A DNA stretch of 38,257 bases from Bacillota bacterium (GTDB lineage: Bacteria; Bacillota; Sulfobacillia; Sulfobacillales; JAIMBI01). A program made the translations under genes and the position numbers. Location: contig JAJZWV010000004.1 in the NCBI GenBank assembly GCA_021846505.1, positions 68,074 to 106,330 on the forward strand, written 5' to 3'. Under the pieces are notes generated by a model. It saw nothing but the letters and a program-made list of their open reading frames with translations, made no database searches and was not told the DNA's origin. Shown here in pieces: positions 15,644 to 23,789 of this stretch. Each line of letters begins with the position of its first letter. The first letter of the stretch is position 1.

Positions 15644-16600
15644 TCAGGGGTCCGCCCGGTATCCCAGCCGGCGGCAAAACTCTTGGACGAAGCGCGGCGC
15701 ATCCACCGCCACCGCCACGTCGATGGGATGGGGGGGGGCCGGCACCCGGCTGCGCGCATCCACCACCGTCATGCCGCGCGTCGCAGGGTCATGGAGCGAC
15801 ACCGTGACGGCGTAGGGGCGCGTCGTGATGACCGAGGGATCTTCCGCGACCGCCACCGCCAGCGGATCGTGGAGTGGGCACGTCCGATCGCCTGGAGCCG
15901 CCCCCGGGTTGTACGCGCGCATGTAAAACTCGCTGGCGGCCGCCAGCACCTCTGCATAGGGCCGCGCCGACTGTCCGGCGGGAGATCCGAGATGGCGATC
16001 CGCGAGGCAGGCTTGGTGCGTGACGTCCAAGCCCACCATGGTGATGGGGATGCCGCTTTGAAACACCAGCGCCGCGGCCTCCGGGTCGCCCCAGATGTTG
16101 GCTTCGGCCACCGGGGTGACGTTGCCCGGGCAGAAGGCGGCGCCGCCCATCACCACCACGCGGGGGATGCGGCGGGCCAGCGCCGGGTACAAGGCCAGCG
16201 CCAGCGCCAAGTTGGTCAGGCGCGCCGTCGCCACTAAGGTGGTGGATCCGCCTTCCAGCGCGGCCGCCAAATATTCCGCGGCCGGCTGGCGCTCCGCCCG
16301 CCCCTGGACGGGCGGCAGCTGGGCCTCACCCAGCCCGTTTTGCCCGTGAAACGCCTCCGCGGTATCGATCGCGGCGCTGGCGAGGGGGTGGGCCGCCCCT
16401 TGATAGACGGGCACGTGGCGGCCGGACAGCTCCACCGCCAGCAGAGTGTTGCGAGTGGTGACCTCAATGCCGCCGTTGCCAAAGCACGTGGTAATGCCTT
16501 GCACGTCCAAGCGCGGCGAAGCCAGCGCGTACCAGATGGCCATGGCGTCATCGATGCCGGTGTCGACGTCCAACACCACCGGCAGGCGGCTTTCACTCAA
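15644..16600 (-). CDS. Nucleoside hydrolase (inosine-uridine preferring type)
   Basis: A 318-residue enzyme. The start is TTG 16600 behind GAGAGGTGAG, since no suitable ATG lies nearby. The calcium-binding N-terminal motif DVDTGIDDA lies at 11-19, and the other conserved elements are N168 in ANIWGDPEA and H244-D245 in LHDPLA. These enzymes cleave the N-glycosidic bond of purine or pyrimidine nucleosides to give free base and ribose. The family is normally about 310-330 residues, so the gene is complete. The usual ATGPLTNLA motif is ATARLTNLA here. It stands between spermidine synthase and a glycosyltransferase on the same strand. Confidence 0.9.
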   Translation of the reverse strand: MSESRLPVVLDVDTGIDDAMAIWYALASPRLDVQGITTCFGNGGIEVTTRNTLLAVELSGRHVPVYQGAAHPLASAAIDTAEAFHGQNGLGEAQLPPVQGRAERQPAAEYLAAALEGGSTTLVATARLTNLALALALYPALARRIPRVVVMGGAAFCPGNVTPVAEANIWGDPEAAALVFQSGIPITMVGLDVTHQACLADRHLGSPAGQSARPYAEVLAAASEFYMRAYNPGAAPGDRTCPLHDPLAVAVAEDPSVITTRPYAVTVSLHDPATRGMTVVDARSRVPAPPHPIDVAVAVDAPRFVQEFCRRLGYRADP

Positions 16601-16711
16601 GGAAACTCACCTCTCACCTGTGACGGTTGCGCCCGCGGCCGCCTGGCCCCCTCCATGCCCGCCGCGCGCATGGGGCCATGATAGCCCGACCGGGCCGGAC
16701 CCGCCAGTCGG

Positions 16712-17947
16712 TCACCCGCCCAGCACCAGCCGCGCCGCCACCGCCGCGCCGTCGTCGGCCGCTAGCTGCTTGGCCAAGGCCGTGGGGAAGCGCTGTGCCA
16801 AGGCTTGGGCGCTGGCGCGGGACAGTGCGCTGGCTGTGAGGCCACGCCGAGCAATCTGGACGCCCGCCCCCAGCTGCCGGACGCGCTCCGCCCAAAACCA
16901 CTGGTCCCCAAAGTGGGGCACGACCACCGACGGCACCCCGGCGCTGAGTGCGGCCGCGGTGGTGCCGGCGCCTCCATGATGGACGACCGCCGCCACCCGG
17001 GGGAACAGCCACGCGTGGGGTATGTCGTCCTCCAGAACGTGGATCTGCGGCGACGAGGAGGGACCGCCAATGCCGCTCCACCCGCGGTGCACAATCCCGC
17101 GCCGGCCCAACTGGGCCAGCGCCGCCTCCACCAATTCGCGCAGGCCAGCGGGATCCGGCTGGGACAGGCTGCCGAATCCGATGTAAATCGGCGGCGGGCC
17201 GTCCGCCAAAAATGCGGCGACGTCGGCGGGCGGGGCAAAGCCGGGCGGAAGCGGCAGCCGCCAGTAGCCCGTGAGGTGTACGGCCGGCGGCCAATCCGGC
17301 GGCCGCGGCACCACCCGCGGACTGACGGCCACCAAAGCCAGGTGGGTGGCAAGATGCTCCGCGAAGGGGGCACGCCGCGGCACCACCATCTCCGGCACGT
17401 GCTGCGCCAGCGCCACAGCGCCGGGGCGAGCCTGGCGCCAAAACATGGCGATCGCGGCGTGGTGGGACCAGCGATTAAGAAGCCGGCCGGGCAAGGGCCA
17501 CGGCAGGGCCGGGCTGGCAAACGCGGCGGTGGGCAGCAGCGGCTGCAGATGGGCGGCGATGCCCCGGATGCCCAGGTGCTGGGCGAGATAGTGCCCCTGG
17601 AACGCGAACGTAGAAAACACCAGCACCTCGCGGTCGGCCAGGGCGGCCAGCGCGGCGTCCCAGCTGTCTGCGGCCAACTCCGCGGTCAGCTGCCGAAAGG
17701 CCCCCAGGAAGCGCGCTACATTTCTTCCTGAGGCGATGGCGCGGCGGCCGGCCTCGGTCGCCATCATGGCAGCGGGGTCGCCCGGCAGCGCGGCAAACGG
17801 CACCCCATAGCTTTCGGCCAGCCCCCGAAACCGCTCGTGGGTGGCCAGGCGCACGTCGGCCCCTTGGCGCCGGAGTGCCAGCGCCAGCGCCACAAACGGC
17901 TCCACATCTCCGCGGCTGCCCACTGTCAGGAGACCCACGCGCGTCAA
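16712..17947 (-). CDS. Family 1 glycosyltransferase (UDP-sugar, sterol/macrolide type)
   Basis: A 411-residue GT-B enzyme of the MGT/sterol glucosyltransferase branch. The N-terminus has GSRGDVEPFVALALAL (10-25), the acceptor-side loop typical of this branch. The donor-site motif HHGGAGTT (323-330) is followed by AGVPSVVVPHFGDQ (336-349), where D348-Q349 would contact the sugar. The start is read as TTG 17947, with only a weak upstream GTGGCGGA site, so a later start is possible. Such enzymes glycosylate lipids, sterols, macrolides or flavonoids from nucleotide sugars. No biosynthetic cluster surrounds it, so the acceptor is unknown. Confidence 0.88.
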   Translation of the reverse strand: MTRVGLLTVGSRGDVEPFVALALALRRQGADVRLATHERFRGLAESYGVPFAALPGDPAAMMATEAGRRAIASGRNVARFLGAFRQLTAELAADSWDAALAALADREVLVFSTFAFQGHYLAQHLGIRGIAAHLQPLLPTAAFASPALPWPLPGRLLNRWSHHAAIAMFWRQARPGAVALAQHVPEMVVPRRAPFAEHLATHLALVAVSPRVVPRPPDWPPAVHLTGYWRLPLPPGFAPPADVAAFLADGPPPIYIGFGSLSQPDPAGLRELVEAALAQLGRRGIVHRGWSGIGGPSSSPQIHVLEDDIPHAWLFPRVAAVVHHGGAGTTAAALSAGVPSVVVPHFGDQWFWAERVRQLGAGVQIARRGLTASALSRASAQALAQRFPTALAKQLAADDGAAVAARLVLGG

Positions 17948-18043
17948 GGAGTTCCGCCACCCCCTCGTCCCATGCTCCTAGCATACGGGTTGCGTGCCGG
18001 TGCCGCACATCAGCCTGGCGTAGTGGCGGCGGCCGGAGATTTG

Positions 18044-18049
18044 TATACT
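18044..18049 (+). promoter_or_regulatory. Candidate -10 box upstream of the acyl-CoA synthetase
   Basis: TATACT fits a sigma-A -10 box in the 221-nt gap between divergent genes. The sequence 17 bases upstream (TAGTGG) is a poor -35, so an activator or another sigma factor may be involved. Confidence 0.35.
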
Positions 18050-18168
18050 GGCAGCAGTGCTCCACGCGGCACAGCGCGCGGGCCGGGGATGTTCCGGCCA
18101 GGAGCGTTGGCTGGCCGAAATCAAGCGGCGCCACGGCGCCGAGACCGCAAAAAGAAGAGGTGCGACAG

Positions 18169-19662
18169 ATGCTGACGATTGGTGAGGCGCTCCGAACAGC
18201 AAGCCAGCGGTATCGCAGCAAAACGGCGTTGGTGTTTGGCGCTGAGACACTCACCTACGAGCAGCTGGACCGGCGGGCCAACCAGTTTGCCAACGCGCTT
18301 TCTGCGTGGGGCGTAAGCCCGGGCGACCGGGTCGCGCTGCTGCTGCCCAACGGCTTGTGGATGGCGGTGGCTTACTTTGGGGCCGCCCGCGCGGGCGCAG
18401 TGGCGGTGCCCATCAATTTGCGCTGGGCCGCTCCCGAGGTGCAGTACGTCCTGTCTGATGCCGACGTGCGGCTGGTGCTGGCGGACGAGGATTTTCGCGC
18501 CCTCTTGCCCGAGGCTCCCCACATTCGGGTCGGGAGGGACTGGCAAGCGGCGGTAGAAGCGGCGAGCGCCGAGGATCCCGGGGTGTCGGTGGCGGAGACC
18601 GATCCCTGGGTCATCGTGTACACGTCTGGCACGACGGGCCGCCCCAAAGGGGCCGTCCGGGACCACCGGTCGAACCTCATGATTGCACTGGTGCTGCTGA
18701 CCGAGCTGTCCATCACCACCGACGATGTGGGCATGGCGCTCTTGCCCATGTTTCATGTGAACTCCATGTGGTTTGTGACCCTCTCCCTGGTGATTGGGAC
18801 CACCTGCGTGATTTATCCCCACCGGACCTTTCACCCCGGCCACATCGTGGAAGCGTTTAACGCGCACCGCGTCACGTATTCGATGTTTGTGCCCAGCATG
18901 CTGGCGATGCTGGCGGAGGCGGCCGAGCGCGGCGCGCTGGAGCCGGCGCACCTGCGGGTGGCGCTCACGTCGTCGGCGCCGCTGGATCTGGCGCTGCGGG
19001 ACCGGCTGCTGCGGGTATTTCCCCGTGCTCGGCTGTACGACATCTACGGCGCCACCGAATACGGCGGTGTGACCCTCATGCGGCACGCGCCCGACGAAGC
19101 GGTGGGCAGCGTCGGCTGGCCGGTTGTGGGCGTGTCGGTGCGGATTTTGGGCGAAGACGGCCAGGCGGTGGCCCCGGGCGCGGTGGGGGAGGTGTACGTC
19201 TCGGCGCCCAGTCTCATGCGGGAGTATTGGCGCAATCCCGAAGCCACGCGCGCCGCGCTAGTGGACGGCTACCTGACGCTGGGCGACATGGGCTTTCAGG
19301 ACAGCGCCGGGCGGCTGTGGCTGGTGGACCGCAAGCAAGACATGATTATCGCGTCCGGGGAAAATGTGTACCCGCGCGAAGTCGAAGAGGTGCTGCTGGC
19401 CGACCCCGATGTGCTGATGGCGGCAGTGGTGGGCATTCCCGACGCCGTGCGCGGTCAGGTGGTGGTGGCAGCCGTGGTGCCGCACCCCGGGCGGACGCCC
19501 AGCCAGGACGCCCTCCGAGAGGTATGCCGCACAAAGCTCGCCGACTACAAGCGGCCCCGTGAGATCCGCGTGGTGTCAGAGCTGCCAACCGGCCCGACTG
19601 GCAAGGTGGTGCGTCGGCTCGTGCGAGATCAGTGGAGCGATCTTACTCATCAGGGGCGCTGA
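18169..19662 (+). CDS. AMP-dependent acyl-CoA synthetase/ligase
   Basis: A 497-residue member of the ANL adenylating family. ATG 18169 follows AAGAAGAGGTG. The core motifs are YTSGTTGRPKG (151-161), YGATEYGG (about 299-306), the GDMGFQD and DRKQDMIIASGENVYP hinge region, and the C-terminal lysine in PTGPTGKVVRR. It activates a carboxylic acid as the acyl-AMP and then forms the CoA thioester. The length and the short N-terminus fit medium/long-chain or aryl acyl-CoA ligases. It may feed the CoA-thioester cluster at the left end of the window, but that link is only functional guesswork. It overlaps the convergent GNAT gene by 13 bases. Confidence 0.92.
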   Translation: MLTIGEALRTASQRYRSKTALVFGAETLTYEQLDRRANQFANALSAWGVSPGDRVALLLPNGLWMAVAYFGAARAGAVAVPINLRWAAPEVQYVLSDADVRLVLADEDFRALLPEAPHIRVGRDWQAAVEAASAEDPGVSVAETDPWVIVYTSGTTGRPKGAVRDHRSNLMIALVLLTELSITTDDVGMALLPMFHVNSMWFVTLSLVIGTTCVIYPHRTFHPGHIVEAFNAHRVTYSMFVPSMLAMLAEAAERGALEPAHLRVALTSSAPLDLALRDRLLRVFPRARLYDIYGATEYGGVTLMRHAPDEAVGSVGWPVVGVSVRILGEDGQAVAPGAVGEVYVSAPSLMREYWRNPEATRAALVDGYLTLGDMGFQDSAGRLWLVDRKQDMIIASGENVYPREVEEVLLADPDVLMAAVVGIPDAVRGQVVVAAVVPHPGRTPSQDALREVCRTKLADYKRPREIRVVSELPTGPTGKVVRRLVRDQWSDLTHQGR

Positions 19663-20519
19663 AACTGATACTCCTCGACGTCGGCGACTGGTCGGTACCC
19701 AATCCGCTGGTAGAGGCGGTTGGAAGTGGGATTGGCCAAGTCGGTAAAGAGAAAGCAACGCTGGCGCCCTTCATCCAGAAGCTGCTGGGAGAGCTCGGCC
19801 ACCAGCGCCGAGGCGTAGCCGTGGCCCCGCCGGGCCGGCGGGGTGTAGACCGGCCCGAGCCGGATGCCGGTCGGGGTGGGCCCGCCGTAGCCCGCTAAGG
19901 ACGCCGGCCCGCCGTCTTCCCACAGCACCAAGCCGCCGTGGGGGCTTCCGAGGCGGTGCTGCAGCGTGGCAGCGGCGACGGCCTCGGCGTCGCCGCTGGT
20001 GCCGCCCGCCCCGGCTTCCACGAAAAAGGCGATGAGCCAGTCCATGAGCAGCACGCGGTCTTCCGCGGTGGCGACGCGCCGGCGCCCGGGCACCGGCCGC
20101 GGCGGCTCCACCCGAGACAGCTCGTAGATGCGCTCCGCCATCGTGCGGCGCGACACCTGGGCGGAGCGGCGCGCCCAGCCATCCGCCGCCCCCTCGGCCA
20201 CCGCCCGCGGGCCCAGGAGCCCAGGCAGATCGGGATAGAGGGACCACACGTCGTCCAGCAGAGCATTGGGCGCGTCCAGATCTTCGCTGCGCGACAGCAC
20301 CAGGAAGCGTGGCGGGGTGCGAATGGCGGCCATGACCACCTCGCCGCCCGCGCGCTCCACGGTGGCGAGATAGACGGGCGCGGCATAGGCGTTGGGCTGG
20401 GTGTCCAGCGTGTGGGCGAGGCCAAACAACAGGTTCTCCGCGGCTTCGTGGCGGGCCAGAAAGGAGCCCGCGCGGGACAGAAACTCGGAGGGGCGATGCC
20501 GGTGTACGGCGAGCCGCAT
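19650..20519 (-). CDS. GNAT-family N-acetyltransferase
   Basis: A 289-residue protein starting at ATG 20519 behind AAAGGAGGC. The N-terminal half (about 1-130) is a non-catalytic domain with ENLLFGLAHTL and a FLVLSRSEDLDAP stretch. The C-terminal half holds the GNAT fold, with the acetyl-CoA loop ARRGHGYASALVAEL (about 237-251) and a FTDLANPTSNRLYQRIGYRP segment. This two-domain layout is common in Bacillota for acetyltransferases of unknown substrate. It overlaps the end of the acyl-CoA synthetase gene and follows a structured 233-nt gap. Confidence 0.87.
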   Translation of the reverse strand: MRLAVHRHRPSEFLSRAGSFLARHEAAENLLFGLAHTLDTQPNAYAAPVYLATVERAGGEVVMAAIRTPPRFLVLSRSEDLDAPNALLDDVWSLYPDLPGLLGPRAVAEGAADGWARRSAQVSRRTMAERIYELSRVEPPRPVPGRRRVATAEDRVLLMDWLIAFFVEAGAGGTSGDAEAVAAATLQHRLGSPHGGLVLWEDGGPASLAGYGGPTPTGIRLGPVYTPPARRGHGYASALVAELSQQLLDEGRQRCFLFTDLANPTSNRLYQRIGYRPVADVEEYQFQRP

Positions 20520-20604
20520 GGCGGCCTCCTTTCAGCTCCTGGTTCCCCATTCTACTTCTACCTTGCGCGTCAGGTCGGTGCTGCGGAGCTTTCGCGCTGT
20601 CGGC

Positions 20605-20653
20605 GAGTCCCCCTTCGCAGGCGCGCGGCATTTCGCCGCAAGGGAAGCGACTC
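20605..20653 (-). other. Nested inverted repeats upstream of the GNAT gene
   Basis: Three pairs of arms are nested: GAGTC/GACTC (20605-20609 with 20649-20653), CCCTT/AAGGG (20611-20615 with 20640-20644) and GCGGC/GCCGC (20625-20629 with 20635-20639). The element lies 86-134 nt upstream of the GNAT start within its presumed leader. I cannot match it to a known riboswitch class. Confidence 0.4.
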
Positions 20654-20752
20654 GAGGGAAACCCCGCCCGCGGGCGCGGCGGCGCCAAACAAAATCTGCG
20701 GCTCGATGATACCACTCGCTGGCTAGGCGTGAGGTTGAGTCTGGGCGGCCGC

Positions 20753-22771
20753 CTAGCGCGTGGAGGGCGCCAGCACGGTGTGCGGCGCCCAGGGCCCGGT
20801 CCAGAGGCCCTCTCCCGGAATAAAAACCTCGAGACGGCCCGCGGCGCCGACCGGGACCAGGCCGTCCACCAGAGAATACCCGCTGCGTCCCATCAGAGGA
20901 AGATTGACCGTGGTGGCGGTGTGGCCCCCGCGGATGATCACCAGCGAGCTCAGGGCGGATACCACCAGGGTATTGCTGGGCACGATGTACAGGCCGCTGC
21001 TCGCCAGCGGCACGTGCACCGGGACGGGGTGCCAGGTGCGTCCCGCACTCTCGGTCTCCAGCAGGCGGACACTCCTGTCGGGGTGCGCTAGGCTTTTTAA
21101 GGACTGCAGGGCGAACCCGACGCGCGCCGACGAAAACACCTCGGTGATGCTGCCCGTGGGCAGGTGCCCGGCGGCCCGCCAATGCTGGCCGGCATCCGTG
21201 GTGGTGTACAGCGTGCCCGACGCGCCGGTGCACGGCCCGGCCAGCGCCACGCCCTGGGAGGCGCTCGCAAACCAGATGTTCGTCACACTGGGCGCCGGCG
21301 GCGGCACCGGCGCCCAGCGGCGGCCCGCGTCGCCACTGCGAAACAGGGTGGAGCCGTCCAGCAGGTAGACGACCTGGGCCGAAGGATCCGCGACCATCAC
21401 CGCGCCGCAGCCGGTGGCGCGCACGCGGGGGATGGTGCCGGCCACCTGCCACACGGTCCCGTGGTGGCTAGTTAAGAAGGCATCGGGGCTGCCGGCGGTG
21501 AGCCCCCACCACCGGCCCGCCGCGGGGTGTCCCACCGTCACGCTGGGGATGAAGTTGGTGCCGGCGCCGACGAGTGACCAGGAAAACCCACCGTCCGAGG
21601 TGGTGGCCAGCACCGTCTGACAGCTGGGGTCCCCAAAACAGGCGGAGGGCTTCCCCACGGCCCAGCCGTCTTGGGCGGAGCGGAAAGACACGGCCTCGGC
21701 GTCCAGCGGCAGTCGGGACGCCACCCGCGTGGCGGCAAAGCCGTCCGTGGTCCCGATCGCGATGTTGGTGTGGGGATGGCCCGGCACGGGATTGCCGCCG
21801 GTCTGTCCCATCATGATGTCGGTCCCCACCTTCGGCCCCACCATGTGGAGCCACCCGCTCTCGGTGCCGCCCCAGTCCAGGACATCGCGAAACGTCTGGC
21901 CCCCGTTAGTGGACTGGAAGACGGACATGGGGCAAGCCCCGCCGCCGCCGGCAGCGGTGTTGCAGGTGCTGATATCCACGAGGCCGGGACCGGGCACGGC
22001 AATATTCCCGCCGAACGCCGACAGGCCACTGGTGCTTTTTGGAGTGGGCAGCGTGGAGAGAAGCGTCCAGCGGCGCCCGCCGCTTGTCGACTGATACACA
22101 GACTGCGACGCGAGTCCATAGGCGGACGCGCCGCCGTTCGTCCAGATCGCGGCGAAGTTCGGGATATGTTGGCCCGACGCTAAGAGCGTCCAGGAGGCCC
22201 CCGCCGTCGAGGACCCATACAGGGCCGACACCGGGCGGCACCTCGCGTAGCACTGGGCGGAGGTGGCGCTCAGCCAAAGCCCAGCGGCGCCGTAGGGCGT
22301 GGAGGCTTGCCACGTCACGTTGCCCGCCTTCAGCACGACGGCGAACGTGCGGCCCCCGTCGCGGCTCCGCAGCACCTCGGCCACACACGTCTTGCCGCTG
22401 CCCGTGCAGGCCGGCGTCTCAGCCCACACCACCACATCCTCGGCGGAGCGCACATACAGCCCCACGTACGTTAGGCCGGAGGGCAAGATCTGGGTGGCCC
22501 AGGTGGTGCCCCCGTCGGCCGTGCTGAGAAGCGCCCCGCCGGTATTTTCCGTGCCGGTTAGCTCTAAGACGTACCCGACGCGAGCGCTGACCGAGGCCAC
22601 CGCGATGGGGGTGCCGGCAATCGGCGACTGAAATCGCGCCGAGATGGGTGGGTCGACCGCGACATGCGCTCCGATGGCCGAAGGTGCGTGAGCGGCCCGC
22701 GGGGCCGTTGCGGCGCCGCAGCCGGTCATAAAGAGTAACAGCCCCATCACGAGGGCCCGCGCGACCTTCAA
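20753..22771 (-). CDS. Lipoprotein with BNR/beta-propeller-like repeats
   Basis: The likely start is TTG 22771, nine bases after AAGGAGG, giving 672 residues; the open frame extends upstream without a credible start. The N-terminus MKVARALVMGLLLFMTGCG ends in a lipobox with Cys18, so the protein should be lipid-anchored outside the membrane. The body repeats a pattern of the type STADGGTTW, SRDGGRTF, STSGGRRWT, STNGGQTF, TSDGGFSW and TTTDAGQHW at roughly 50-90 residue intervals. These are Asp-box/BNR-like turns of a sialidase or photosystem-stability-factor-like propeller. There is no sign of sialidase catalytic residues. Function unknown. Confidence 0.82.
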   Translation of the reverse strand: MKVARALVMGLLLFMTGCGAATAPRAAHAPSAIGAHVAVDPPISARFQSPIAGTPIAVASVSARVGYVLELTGTENTGGALLSTADGGTTWATQILPSGLTYVGLYVRSAEDVVVWAETPACTGSGKTCVAEVLRSRDGGRTFAVVLKAGNVTWQASTPYGAAGLWLSATSAQCYARCRPVSALYGSSTAGASWTLLASGQHIPNFAAIWTNGGASAYGLASQSVYQSTSGGRRWTLLSTLPTPKSTSGLSAFGGNIAVPGPGLVDISTCNTAAGGGGACPMSVFQSTNGGQTFRDVLDWGGTESGWLHMVGPKVGTDIMMGQTGGNPVPGHPHTNIAIGTTDGFAATRVASRLPLDAEAVSFRSAQDGWAVGKPSACFGDPSCQTVLATTSDGGFSWSLVGAGTNFIPSVTVGHPAAGRWWGLTAGSPDAFLTSHHGTVWQVAGTIPRVRATGCGAVMVADPSAQVVYLLDGSTLFRSGDAGRRWAPVPPPAPSVTNIWFASASQGVALAGPCTGASGTLYTTTDAGQHWRAAGHLPTGSITEVFSSARVGFALQSLKSLAHPDRSVRLLETESAGRTWHPVPVHVPLASSGLYIVPSNTLVVSALSSLVIIRGGHTATTVNLPLMGRSGYSLVDGLVPVGAAGRLEVFIPGEGLWTGPWAPHTVLAPSTR

Positions 22772-23069
22772 AAGGCATTGCCTCCTTGCTGCTAGCAACG
22801 ACTGCCAGGCCGCGGAGGTTGCCGAATAGGGGCAGCGTGGCCGGGTTCCGGTGGGCTGGCCGCGGCCCGCCGGTTCTTCAGCCAGCTGTCCCGGGCGAAG
22901 GGGGCGTGCGGCACCCGGAACCGCCGCCTGGACGGACTCGTCCACCATCCACGGGTGGAGCCCGGGACGCCGGCGCCCGAGCGTGCCGCCACACCCGGGA
23001 CACGTCGCCAGCCGCCACCTAGAGCCAGCACGCTGCTGCAGTGGGATTGCCATGTGATAGCGCGGAGCT
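22772..23069. other. Intergenic region between lipoprotein and toxin-antitoxin genes
   Basis: About 300 bases with the lipoprotein ribosome binding site at its left edge. A minus-strand open frame here contains CPGCGGTLGRRRPG, which recalls a zinc ribbon, but it has no start of its own and no other support. I see no convincing promoter or repeat. Confidence 0.35.
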
Positions 23070-23291
23070 ATGAAAACGCTTTACCTTCGCAACGTTCCGG
23101 ACGAAGTTGTTCGGAACCTGGAGCGATTGGCGGTTCGGGCCGGTATGTCATTGAGTGCCATGGCTATCCGTGCGGTGGAAGAATCTGTCCGGCGAGCCCG
23201 TGATCCTGCCGTGCTGTCGGAGTTGCCGGGTCTCCACGTAGAGGCAGGTGCCGTCGTGCGGGCGGTGGACGAAGGCCGCTCGACGCGATGA
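23070..23291 (+). CDS. FitA/VapB-like ribbon-helix-helix antitoxin
   Basis: A 73-residue protein beginning MKTLYLRNVPDEVVRNLERL. The N-terminal beta strand and following helices (about 1-45) match the ribbon-helix-helix DNA-binding domain of FitA-type antitoxins; the tail (about 46-73) would wrap the toxin. It ends in an ATGA overlap with the PIN-domain gene, the standard VapBC/FitAB arrangement. The ribosome binding site is weak (GCGGAG close to the ATG). Autoregulation by the antitoxin-toxin complex is expected from the family. Confidence 0.82.
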   Translation: MKTLYLRNVPDEVVRNLERLAVRAGMSLSAMAIRAVEESVRRARDPAVLSELPGLHVEAGAVVRAVDEGRSTR

Positions 23292-23674
23292 TCGTGCGGG
23301 ATGCGTCGGCAGCGGCAGCCGGCTTGGTCCGTGATGGGCCGGCGAGACTCCTGATGGCGCAAGAGCGCACGCAAGCTCCACACCTTATCGACGCAGAGGT
23401 GGCGCATGCCGTGTGCCGACTGGCGTTGACCGGCCAGGTATCGGCGGAGGCGGCTCAAGCCTGCCTTGATGCTTGGAGCCGCTTCAGTCTGACGCGGCGA
23501 GCCACATGGCCCTTCCTGGGGCGGATCTGGGAGCTGAAAAGCAACATATCGGCGTATGGCGGCTCATATGTTGCTCTGGCAGAATCGCTGGAGTGTGCTT
23601 TGATCACGGCCGACCAGCGTCTCGGGAAGGCGGCGGATTCCGCCCGGTGCCTCATTTCCATCGTCCCACGCTGA
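23288..23674 (+). CDS. PIN-domain (VapC-like) toxin with an altered active site
   Basis: A 128-residue PIN-domain protein. Conserved acidic positions D5 (MIVRDAS), E37 (LIDAEVAHAV) and D109 (LITADQRL) are present. The usual YDAxYVALAE motif reads YGGSYVALAE (90-99), so the third acidic residue is glycine (G91, codon GGC at 23558-23560). VapC toxins are metal-dependent RNases that need this cluster, so activity may be reduced or lost. Length and ATGA coupling to the antitoxin are normal. Confidence 0.82.
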   Translation: MIVRDASAAAAGLVRDGPARLLMAQERTQAPHLIDAEVAHAVCRLALTGQVSAEAAQACLDAWSRFSLTRRATWPFLGRIWELKSNISAYGGSYVALAESLECALITADQRLGKAADSARCLISIVPR

Positions 23675-23743
23675 GTGTCTCCTGGGCTCTCATGACCGCA
23701 TTGCGATCGCTGCCGATGCGAGGCATGCTGTGAGCCCCACGGG

Positions 23744-23774
23744 AAAAGGCGGCCCGCAGCCGGTGCGGTCCGCC
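23744..23774 (-). terminator. Intrinsic terminator after the S9 peptidase gene
   Basis: On the minus strand GGCGG pairs with CCGCC and CCGCA with TGCGG across one mismatch, with loop CCGGC, followed directly by TTTTC. It lies 16 nt after the stop of the S9 peptidase frame. Confidence 0.75.
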
Positions 23775-23789
23775 TCGGTATGATGGAGC

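Noticed and set aside
15116-16237. A 373-codon plus-strand open frame over spermidine synthase and nucleoside hydrolase
   Set aside because: It spans two well-supported genes on the other strand and has shadow composition.
22772-23053. N-terminal extension of the propeller lipoprotein with a CPGCGG zinc-ribbon-like stretch
   Set aside because: It has no ribosome binding site, the lipobox signal would become internal, and a good TTG start exists at 22771.
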